A DNA stretch of 64,000 bases. Origin: Lachnospiraceae bacterium UBA3762. GTDB taxonomy: Bacteria > Bacillota > Clostridia > Lachnospirales > Lachnospiraceae. The translations under genes were made by a program, and so were the position numbers. The DNA lies in the NCBI GenBank assembly GCA_002371615.1, contig DFGA01000017.1, positions 124,001 to 188,000 on the forward strand. Reading direction: 5' to 3'. The notes under the pieces are model-generated. The model was not told the origin of the DNA and did not search any database. It worked only from the letters and a program-made list of their open reading frames with translations. Positions within the stretch are counted from its first letter, which is position 1. Every line of letters begins with the position of its first letter. This document shows, piece after piece, positions 51,932 to 58,585 of the stretch.

Positions 51932-52096
51932 TTACTCGGTAACTTTCATAAACATGTCTTTGGAAATCCCGCAGTTGGGACATACCCAGTCATCGGGGAG
52001 ATCCTCAAATGCTGTTCCGGGAGCAATTCCGTGTTCGGGATCGCCTTTTTCGGGATCATAAGTGTAACCACAGGGATTGCAAAAATATTTGTCCAT
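51932..52096 (-). CDS. rubredoxin
   Basis: 54 residues from the ATG at 52096, with AAGGAGAAAA upstream; a much longer frame extends through the promoter and is rejected. Two iron-ligand knuckles CNPCGYTY and CPNCGISKD, with PGTAFEDLPDDWVCP between them, give a textbook rubredoxin. First gene of the minus-strand operon with fprA and DUF1858. It would feed electrons to FprA for oxygen or nitric oxide removal. Confidence 0.97.
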   Translation of the reverse strand: MDKYFCNPCGYTYDPEKGDPEHGIAPGTAFEDLPDDWVCPNCGISKDMFMKVTE

Positions 52097-52160
52097 ACCT
52101 TTTCTCCTTTTTCCAATTGAAAGCTGATTAAGAAACCGGTAACGGCTTCGGGTGATTTTC

Positions 52161-52189
52161 ATTTTATCATTTATCACATAAGAGGTCAA
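52161..52189 (-). promoter_or_regulatory. promoter of the rubredoxin-fprA operon
   Basis: On the minus strand: TTGACC (52189-52184), 17-base spacer, TAAAAT (52166-52161). The leader of about 60 bases ends in the rubredoxin ribosome binding site. Confidence 0.75.
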
Positions 52190-52219
52190 AGTGTACGCAA
52201 AAAAATACAGTTCTCCACC

Positions 52220-52248
52220 TTGACGTGTATACAATCTGAAAATATAAT
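52220..52248 (+). promoter_or_regulatory. pflB promoter
   Basis: TTGACG (52220-52225), 17-base spacer, TATAAT (52243-52248), start near 52255. The leader holds a small palindrome TCCGTATTACGGA (about 52269-52281). It lies back to back with the rubredoxin promoter, 30 bases apart. Confidence 0.83.
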
Positions 52249-52322
52249 AACAATTACCAAAAGAAACTGTCCGTATTACGGATTTATAAATTATTTCTAA
52301 CAAATTTTTAGGAGGCGTTACA

Positions 52323-54362
52323 ATGAGATCAGAATGGAATGGTTTCGTAGGCGGCAAGTGGGAAAGTGAAGTCAATGTACGTGACTTCATCCAGAAGAAT
52401 TACACTCCTTATGACGGAGATGATTCATTCCTTGCAGGACCTACACAGAACACAAAAGACTTGTGGAAGATGGTTCTTGACCTTCAGAAGAAGGAAAGAG
52501 AAAACGGCGGCGTTCTTGATATGGACACCAAGGTTGTTTCAACCATTACTTCTCATGGTCCCGGATACCTTGATAAGAGCAAAGAGACTATCGTAGGTTT
52601 CCAGACAGATAAGCCTTTCAAGCGTTCACTTCAGCCTTACGGCGGTATCCGTATGGCAGAGAAGGCTTGCTCGGACAACGGTTATGAGGTTGATCCCGAG
52701 ATAAGCGAGTTCTTCTCAACACACCGCAAGACTCACAATGCAGGATGTTTTGACGCATACAACCAGGAGATGAGAGCTTGCCGTACATCACATATCATCA
52801 CAGGTCTTCCCGATGCATACGGAAGAGGACGTATCATCGGTGACTACAGAAGAGTTGCTCTTTACGGTATTGATTTTCTTCTCGAGGACAAGCAGGCTCA
52901 GAAAGATTCAACAGGCCGCGTTATGACAGATGATGTTATCCGTCTTCGTGAAGAATTATCAGAGCAGATGACAGCTCTTAAGATGATGAAGGAGATGGCC
53001 GCTTCATACGGATGCGATATCAGCAAGCCCGCAACAAACGTTCAGGAAGCAATTCAGGCTACATACTTCGGATATCTTTGCGCGGTTAAGGAGCAGAACG
53101 GTGCCGCAATGTCACTCGGACGTACTTCAACATTTATTGACTGCTACGCAGAGCGTGACCTCAAGAACGGCACATTTACCGAGGAGCAGATTCAGGAGTT
53201 CGTTGATCACTTTATCATGAAACTTCGTTGCGTTAAGTTCGCACGTACACCTGAATACAATCAGATATTCGCCGGCGATCCCGTTTGGGTAACAGAGTCT
53301 ATCGGCGGTATGGGTGTTGACGGACGTCATATGGTAACCAAGATGAGCTTCCGTTATCTCCACACTCTCGAGAATCTCGGTGCAGCTCCCGAGCCCAACC
53401 TTACGGTTCTCTGGTCAACAAGACTTCCTCAGAACTTCAAGAAGTTCTGTGCTAAGACATCAATTACAACATCATCTATCCAGTATGAGAACGATGACCT
53501 TATGAGACCTGTTCACGGCGATGATTACGGTATCGCTTGCTGCGTATCTTCAATGGTTATCGGTAAGGAAATGCAGTTCTTCGGAGCTCGTGCTAACCTT
53601 GCCAAGTGTCTTCTGTACGCTCTTAACGGCGGTATTGATGAGAAGACCAAGAAGCAGGTAGGTCCTAAGTATCGTCCTTATGACGGAGATGTTCTTGACT
53701 ATGATAAGGTAATGGATCTGTTCATCGATATGATGGAGTGGCAGGCTGATGTTTATGTTAATACTCTTAACATCATTCATTACATGCATGACAAATACTG
53801 CTATGAGAGAGCAGAGATGGCTCTTCATGACAAGGATGTAAAGAGATACTTTGCAACAGGTATCGCAGGTCTGTCAATCGTAGCTGACTCATTCTCAGCC
53901 ATGAAGTATGCAAAGGTTGAGTGTATCAGAGATGAGGACGGAATCATTACAGACTTCAAGATCACGGGAGACTTCCCTAAGTACGGTAATGATGATGACC
54001 GTGTAGACCTTATCGCCAAGGAAGTTGTTCATAAGTTCATGACAGCAGTAAGACGTCATCATACATACAGGAACGGTATTCCTACAACGTCTATCCTTAC
54101 GATCACATCAAACGTTACATATGGTAAGGCTACAGGTAACACACCTGACGGACGTCGCGCAGGACAGCCTTTCGCACCCGGAGCAAACCCGATGCACGGA
54201 CGTGATACACATGGTGCTATCGCATCACTTTCATCTGTATCAAAGCTTCCGTTCAACGATGCACAGGATGGTATCTCAAATACATTTACCATCATCCCCG
54301 CTGCTCTCGGTAAGGAAGACCAGGTATTTGCAGGTGATATAGAGTTAGATCTTAATAAATAA
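52323..54362 (+). CDS. pflB: pyruvate formate-lyase body without glycyl-radical domain
   Basis: 679 residues; canonical PFL is about 740-760. It cleaves pyruvate with CoA to acetyl-CoA and formate. Seen: NYTPYDGDDSFLAGPT, HNAGCFDAYN, GRIIGDYRRVALYGID, the catalytic pair GIACCVSSM (Cys406-Cys407), and GNTPDGRRAGQPFAPGANPM. The sequence ends normally after FTIIPAALGKEDQV, where other PFLs continue for about 75 residues into the RVSGYAV radical loop. That loop is absent here and is encoded at 54601. Strong AGGAGG site and narrow codon use suggest high expression. Not a frameshift: the break is clean and followed by new ribosome binding sites. Confidence 0.93.
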   Translation: MRSEWNGFVGGKWESEVNVRDFIQKNYTPYDGDDSFLAGPTQNTKDLWKMVLDLQKKERENGGVLDMDTKVVSTITSHGPGYLDKSKETIVGFQTDKPFKRSLQPYGGIRMAEKACSDNGYEVDPEISEFFSTHRKTHNAGCFDAYNQEMRACRTSHIITGLPDAYGRGRIIGDYRRVALYGIDFLLEDKQAQKDSTGRVMTDDVIRLREELSEQMTALKMMKEMAASYGCDISKPATNVQEAIQATYFGYLCAVKEQNGAAMSLGRTSTFIDCYAERDLKNGTFTEEQIQEFVDHFIMKLRCVKFARTPEYNQIFAGDPVWVTESIGGMGVDGRHMVTKMSFRYLHTLENLGAAPEPNLTVLWSTRLPQNFKKFCAKTSITTSSIQYENDDLMRPVHGDDYGIACCVSSMVIGKEMQFFGARANLAKCLLYALNGGIDEKTKKQVGPKYRPYDGDVLDYDKVMDLFIDMMEWQADVYVNTLNIIHYMHDKYCYERAEMALHDKDVKRYFATGIAGLSIVADSFSAMKYAKVECIRDEDGIITDFKITGDFPKYGNDDDRVDLIAKEVVHKFMTAVRRHHTYRNGIPTTSILTITSNVTYGKATGNTPDGRRAGQPFAPGANPMHGRDTHGAIASLSSVSKLPFNDAQDGISNTFTIIPAALGKEDQVFAGDIELDLNK

Positions 54363-54381
54363 TATTTATATTTGACAGGAG

Positions 54382-54585
54382 GTGACATTTATGGATCAGA
54401 TTGATGATCTCGTAGCATTACTTGACGGTTCTGTCGAAAGCGGAGTCGGACATTTGAACGTAGATGTCGATGAAACGCAGACAGAAAACAGAAGCACAGA
54501 GACGATGGGGTGTACCGATTGTTCGAGAACGCCGCTCGCGTGCAGTGTTCCGACGCTTCATCAGGGCCTGGATGATTATAGTTGA
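54382..54585 (+). CDS. 67-residue Cys-rich relative of the glycyl-radical domain
   Basis: ATG with a strong AGGAGGTGAC site 19 bases after pflB. The first half (DDLVALLDGSVESGVGHLNVD) clearly resembles the start of the 80-residue radical domain downstream (DNLVNLLDGYATKGGHHLNVN). It then diverges into TETMGCTDCSRTPLACSVPT, with three Cys, and ends without any RVSGYA loop, so it cannot hold the radical. It could be a decayed duplicate, a spacer or chaperone for the split enzyme, or a metal or redox-sensing peptide. The intact frame and ribosome binding site argue for expression. Confidence 0.75.
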   Translation: MTFMDQIDDLVALLDGSVESGVGHLNVDVDETQTENRSTETMGCTDCSRTPLACSVPTLHQGLDDYS

Positions 54586-54600
54586 TAGGAGGAAAAAATT

Positions 54601-54843
54601 ATGGCAGCAAACAAAGCTCAGATTGACAACCTTGTAAATCTTTTAGATGGTTATGCAACAAAAGGCGGCCATCACCTTAACGTAAACGTACTTAACAGAG
54701 AAACTCTTCTTGATGCTCAGGCACATCCGGAGAACTATCCCCAGCTTACGATCAGGGTTAGCGGATATGCAGTAAACTTCATCAAGCTTACACCGGAGCA
54801 GCAGGCAGACGTTATCTCAAGAACGTTCCACGAATCCATCTAA
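54601..54843 (+). CDS. grcA: stand-alone glycyl-radical domain of pyruvate formate-lyase
   Basis: 80 residues with AGGAGG upstream. It matches the C-terminus of PFL and of GrcA/YfiD: LLDGYATKGGHHLNVNVLNRE, PENYPQLTIRVSGYAVNF and the ending DVISRTFHESI. The radical glycine is Gly55. In E. coli, GrcA rescues oxygen-cleaved PFL; here it appears to be the obligatory second subunit, since the body at 52323 lacks this domain. PflA, which would install the radical, is 133 bases downstream. The symbol is by homology. Confidence 0.92.
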   Translation: MAANKAQIDNLVNLLDGYATKGGHHLNVNVLNRETLLDAQAHPENYPQLTIRVSGYAVNFIKLTPEQQADVISRTFHESI

Positions 54844-54900
54844 GTGAGATAAGCATACAAAGTGTTGAGCAATTCATGTCTCACAGTAATAATGTAACAT

Positions 54901-54931
54901 ACAAGCCCGAAGTATAATCCTTCGGGCTTGT
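54901..54931 (+). terminator. hairpin between the radical-domain gene and pflA
   Basis: 12-bp stem ACAAGCCCGAAG / CTTCGGGCTTGT with a 7-base loop, followed by only one T. It is likely a partial terminator that reduces pflA expression relative to the abundant lyase subunits. Confidence 0.75.
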
Positions 54932-54975
54932 TGCGGTAGTGTAAAGCTTTCTATGAAAAAACTACGGAGGACAAA

Positions 54976-55764
54976 ATGACCAAAGGCCGCATTCATTCGC
55001 TTGAAAGTTTCGGTACGGTAGACGGACCGGGAACAAGATATGTAGTATTTGTACAGGGATGTCCCATGAGATGCCTGTATTGTCATAATCCGGATACATG
55101 GGCTATGACCGGCGGGGAAGAAATGGATCCCGAATATATCATTGAGCAGTATCTGCATAATGAGCCGTTCTACAGAAATGGCGGGGGTTTAACCGTGACG
55201 GGCGGAGAGCCTCTTATGCAGGTTGATTTTCTGATCGACCTGTTTACGCTGTGTAAACAGCATAATATACATACATGCATAGATTCATCGGGGATAGCCT
55301 ACAGACCGGAGAACACCGATTTTATTGCAAAGCTTGATAAACTCATGCCGCTTACCGACCTGGTAATGCTTGATATCAAGCACATTGACCCCACACTTCA
55401 CAAGAAGATAACAGGCCAGCCTAATGACGGGATACTTGCGTTTGCCAAGTATCTGTCCGACAAAGGTGTAGACATATGGATAAGGCATGTGATTGTGCCA
55501 AACCTTACGGATGATGACAAATATCTGTATGATCTCGGTTATTTTATCGGGGGACTCAAAACCCTGAGGGCTCTTGATGCACTACCTTATCATACTATGG
55601 GCAAACCAAAGTACGAAAAACTGGGGATAGAGTATCCTCTGGGAGATACGCCTCCGATGGACAAGAAGGATCTTATTGCGAAGAAGGAAGTTATCCTAAA
55701 CGGAATAAGAGACCGAAGACGCGATGACGGTGAGAGCGAACATGAGATTTGTAAAAAGGCTTAA
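54976..55764 (+). CDS. pflA: pyruvate formate-lyase activating enzyme (radical SAM)
   Basis: 262 residues. N-terminal IHSLESFGTVDGPGTRYVVF and the cluster motif GCPMRCLYCHNPDTW (CX3CX2C), then LTVTGGEPLMQ for SAM binding, MLDIKHIDP, and a C-terminal LPYHTMGKPKYEKLG. It uses SAM and a [4Fe-4S] cluster to abstract hydrogen from the radical glycine. Here the target would be the 80-residue subunit rather than the lyase body. GGAGGA site upstream. It overlaps the maf gene by about 23 bases. Confidence 0.95.
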   Translation: MTKGRIHSLESFGTVDGPGTRYVVFVQGCPMRCLYCHNPDTWAMTGGEEMDPEYIIEQYLHNEPFYRNGGGLTVTGGEPLMQVDFLIDLFTLCKQHNIHTCIDSSGIAYRPENTDFIAKLDKLMPLTDLVMLDIKHIDPTLHKKITGQPNDGILAFAKYLSDKGVDIWIRHVIVPNLTDDDKYLYDLGYFIGGLKTLRALDALPYHTMGKPKYEKLGIEYPLGDTPPMDKKDLIAKKEVILNGIRDRRRDDGESEHEICKKA

Positions 55765-56380
55765 CGCGGACTACAAGATCGTTCTTGCATCTGCATCTCC
55801 GAGACGAAAACAGATACTTGAACTTGTGGGAATTGAATTTGATGTATGGCCTTCATCAGTGGATGAGTCTGTCAATTCCCATCAGCCGGATAAGGTATGT
55901 ACCGGATTGTCGAGGCAAAAAGCGCTCGATGTTGCCTCTCAAATAGTGAAATACAACGAGTCTCACAGAGAACTGGTGACACCGACGGATATAATTGTTA
56001 TAGGATCTGATACAATTGTGACAAAATGTGATATAATACTCGGTAAACCGCGTGATGAAGCAGATGCATTTCAAATGCTTAAGCAGTTATCGGGAAGCAC
56101 CCATTCGGTTTATACGGGAGTAACACTTGCTTTTATAAGCAGCGATGGACGTGTCGGAGAACACACATTCCATGAAGAGACGAAGGTAAGTTTTTACCCG
56201 CTAAGTGACGATGATATAAGAGAATACGTTGCGACAGAGGATGTTATGGATAAAGCAGGCGCATACGGTATTCAGACAGGTGCAGCGGCATTTATCAGAT
56301 CAATTGAAGGAGATTACTACAACGTAATGGGCCTTCCTATAGCGAGACTTGTGCAGGAACTGAAGGAGTTACTGTATTAA
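55742..56380 (+). CDS. maf: Maf-family nucleotide pyrophosphatase
   Basis: 212 residues from the ATG at 55742 (55724 is an alternative adding six residues). Signature ILASASPRRKQILE-like start (VLASASPRRKQIL), then IGSDTIV, GKPRDEADAFQMLKQLSG and DKAGAYGIQTGAAAFI, with the ending YYNVMGLPIARL. Maf proteins hydrolyse non-canonical or pyrimidine nucleoside triphosphates and affect septum formation in Bacillus. Translation is probably coupled to pflA through the overlap. No metabolic connection to PFL is evident. Confidence 0.92.
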   Translation: MRFVKRLNADYKIVLASASPRRKQILELVGIEFDVWPSSVDESVNSHQPDKVCTGLSRQKALDVASQIVKYNESHRELVTPTDIIVIGSDTIVTKCDIILGKPRDEADAFQMLKQLSGSTHSVYTGVTLAFISSDGRVGEHTFHEETKVSFYPLSDDDIREYVATEDVMDKAGAYGIQTGAAAFIRSIEGDYYNVMGLPIARLVQELKELLY

Positions 56381-56458
56381 GTTAGGGTAAGCAAAGGAAA
56401 TTTGATTACTCATAAATAAACAATAGTGAATTTCACTTATTGAAAGGAGAACAGATCT

Positions 56459-58141
56459 ATGAAATTTATCAACAATTTGAGTGTTAGAGTCAAACTGCTG
56501 ATACTTACAGTACCTCTTTCCATAGCGCTTGTTGTAGCGTGTGTTGTAATGGGAGTAGAGATGAACAGTGTCGAAGAGGAAGTAACAGGTATCTATTACG
56601 ATACACTGTTTACCGTATCGGATAATCTGATCAATGCCGACCGTGATTTTTATCAGGCAAGAGTTGCGGATTACAAGGGTGATAAGCAGGATTTCGACGA
56701 TAATATGCAGCAGACATATGATCGCGTACATGAGGCTGACTCAGTTGCTTCCAAGTCACCAACACTGTATAACGATGTTCTTGCCGGAACGAGTGACAGC
56801 ATAGCCAATCTGATAAGCAAGTTTGATCAGCATTATGAGGCTGCTCTTGCTGCCGGAGATGCAGGAGACGAGGCCAAATATGAGGAAGAGTTCGAACTTT
56901 CAAGAGAAGTTATCAGTGAGATGACTGACATTACCGAACAGTGGGCTCTCGAAGAGCATTCAATTATACAGAATGAAATCAGGAGTAAAATCATTGGACT
57001 TTCAATTGTATTCGGTATACTGATCCTTGCTCTTATAGCAATTGCTGTTATAGTCATCAGACAGATAAGGGGCGGTATTTCAACCGCAACAGAACATTTA
57101 GGAGAACTTGCCGACGGTAACTTAAACATCGAACTTGTGGAAGACAGCAAGATCAGCAGGGATGAGATAGGTCAGATGCAGAGCGCGACCAACAAACTTG
57201 CACTCAAGCTTAGAGAGATAATGAGCCGCAGTAATGAAATGGCAAGGAGCTTAACATCAGCCGGCGAAGAGCTTGCAAGCTCATCCGATCAGGCATCCCA
57301 GGCATCGGGACAGGTTACTCTTGCGGTTGATGAGATCAGCCAGGGAGCAGTTTCCCAGGCTACAAGCGTTGAAAATGCCGCAGGAAATACAAACGATATC
57401 GGAAATGATATAGAAGTGATCGCTTCAAATGTAGAGCAGCTTGATACATTTGCAGGAGAAATGAAAGCAACATGTAATGAGGCAATGGATGCTCTCGGAA
57501 AGCTTGTTGAGCAGACCCGTGAACTTCGCGGATCCGTTAAGAATATTGATGATACTATCCGCTCCACCAATGAATCCGCAAACGGTATCCATGAATTTGT
57601 TAATGCTATTACTTCAATTGCCAGCCAGACCAATCTGCTGTCACTTAACGCATCAATAGAGGCTGCAAGAGCAGGTGAGGCAGGTCGTGGGTTTGCGGTT
57701 GTTGCCGGAGAGATTGCCCAGCTGGCCGAGCAGTCCAACCAGAGTGCGCAGGAGATCGGTCATATTGTAGAGAAGCTTCTTCACGATGCCGCAGAATCTG
57801 TTGATGTTATGGCAAAGCTTAATGAGAGCTTTGAGAGCCAGACTGAGCAGATGAGAACTACAAGAAGCAACATGGAATCCATGGCAAGCGGCGTTGAGAA
57901 TGTTGCCGAGAGTGCACAGGCTATAGCCGAGAAGATAGAAGGACTTACAGGAGCCAAGAATACACTTGTCGGAATAGTAAGCGATCTGTCCGCTATCTCG
58001 GAAGAAAATGCAGCTTCAACACAGGAAACAAACGCATCAATGCAGGAACTCAACGCTACATTCACGGTTATAACCCAGTCGGCAAACGAGCTTCAGGGTC
58101 TTGCCAAGGAGCTTGAGGAGATCATCAGTTACTTTGGCTGA
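56459..58141 (+). CDS. methyl-accepting chemotaxis protein
   Basis: 560 residues. Helix 1 at about 11-32, extracellular four-helix-bundle sensor (about 35-175), helix 2 (about 180-202), HAMP domain (about 205-260: RGGISTATEHLGELADGNLNIEL in part), then the signalling domain with the hairpin tip QTNLLSLNASIEAARAGEAG and FAVVAGEIAQLAEQS. Gln/Glu methylation sites are plausible but not assigned. Strong AAGGAGA site. It implies motility or a chemosensory array; no flagellar or che genes lie nearby. Ligand unknown. Confidence 0.94.
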   Translation: MKFINNLSVRVKLLILTVPLSIALVVACVVMGVEMNSVEEEVTGIYYDTLFTVSDNLINADRDFYQARVADYKGDKQDFDDNMQQTYDRVHEADSVASKSPTLYNDVLAGTSDSIANLISKFDQHYEAALAAGDAGDEAKYEEEFELSREVISEMTDITEQWALEEHSIIQNEIRSKIIGLSIVFGILILALIAIAVIVIRQIRGGISTATEHLGELADGNLNIELVEDSKISRDEIGQMQSATNKLALKLREIMSRSNEMARSLTSAGEELASSSDQASQASGQVTLAVDEISQGAVSQATSVENAAGNTNDIGNDIEVIASNVEQLDTFAGEMKATCNEAMDALGKLVEQTRELRGSVKNIDDTIRSTNESANGIHEFVNAITSIASQTNLLSLNASIEAARAGEAGRGFAVVAGEIAQLAEQSNQSAQEIGHIVEKLLHDAAESVDVMAKLNESFESQTEQMRTTRSNMESMASGVENVAESAQAIAEKIEGLTGAKNTLVGIVSDLSAISEENAASTQETNASMQELNATFTVITQSANELQGLAKELEEIISYFG

Positions 58142-58237
58142 TAATGTTGAGTTTTTGAGATTATTGATGTAAAATATTCATCGAATAAAACATATTTGTG
58201 ATAGTTGAAAAGGAAAACAGTAAAGGAGGTATTTGTC

Positions 58238-58408
58238 ATGGCATTTGTTATCAAAGACGGCTGTATTTCATGCGGTGCGTGTGCAGGACAGTGTCCCGTA
58301 GGTGCTATCTCGGAAGGAGACGGTAAGTATGAGATCGATGCTGATAAGTGCGTAAGCTGCGGAGCATGCGCAGCACAGTGCCCTGTAGGTGCTATTGAGG
58401 AAGGCTAG
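58238..58408 (+). CDS. 2[4Fe-4S] ferredoxin
   Basis: 56 residues from the ATG at 58238, with AAAGGAGG upstream. Two cluster motifs CISCGACAGQCPVGAI and CVSCGACAAQCPVGAI with the usual symmetry. Low-potential electron carrier, for example for pyruvate-ferredoxin oxidoreductase or hydrogenase in anaerobes. Apparently monocistronic, flanked by a structured element and a terminator. Confidence 0.97.
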   Translation: MAFVIKDGCISCGACAGQCPVGAISEGDGKYEIDADKCVSCGACAAQCPVGAIEEG

Positions 58409-58415
58409 GCAAATA

Positions 58416-58480
58416 GGAGGGGCCCATCGCGAAGCGATATTAATTGCCCGAGCGACATTACGAAGTAGTTGCGTGGGCGA
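58416..58480. repeat. structured intergenic element after the ferredoxin gene
   Basis: Begins GGAGGGGCCCATCG, identical over 14 bases to 45280-45293. GCCCA (58422-58426) can pair with TGGGC (58474-58478), enclosing two GAA-loop hairpins, ATCGC-GAA-GCGAT and ATTAC-GAA-GTAGT, with CCGAGCGAC (58448-58456) between, also shared with 45395-45403. Probably a member of a dispersed repeat family in this genome. Confidence 0.65.
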
Positions 58481-58490
58481 AACTCAAAAG

Positions 58491-58528
58491 AAAATGCCGG
58501 CTGTTTACAGTCGGCATTTTCTTTTTTT
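58491..58528 (+). terminator. rho-independent terminator of the ferredoxin gene
   Basis: 13-bp stem AAAATGCCGGCTG / CAGTCGGCATTTT with one G-U pair and a 4-base loop, followed by CTTTTTTT. Confidence 0.95.
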
Positions 58529-58539
58529 GACATATGGGG

Positions 58540-58545
58540 TATAAT
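58540..58545 (+). promoter_or_regulatory. -10 box before gdpP
   Basis: TATAAT just after the terminator; the TTGACA at 58527 is only 7 bases away and too close to be its -35. The 34-base leader to the gdpP ATG has no clear ribosome binding site (TTGTGTGAAAATTT). Confidence 0.5.
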
Positions 58546-58585
58546 ATTTCACGATTGCACCGGTTGTTACATTGTGTGAAAATTT

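Noticed and set aside
54382..54585. RiPP precursor peptide modified by the nearby radical SAM enzyme
   Set aside because: The radical SAM protein is plainly PflA and the peptide start is homologous to the glycyl-radical domain; no transporter or protease is nearby.
52323..54843. Split pflB as a frameshift or sequencing error
   Set aside because: Each part has its own start and strong ribosome binding site, an extra gene lies between, and the break falls at a domain boundary.
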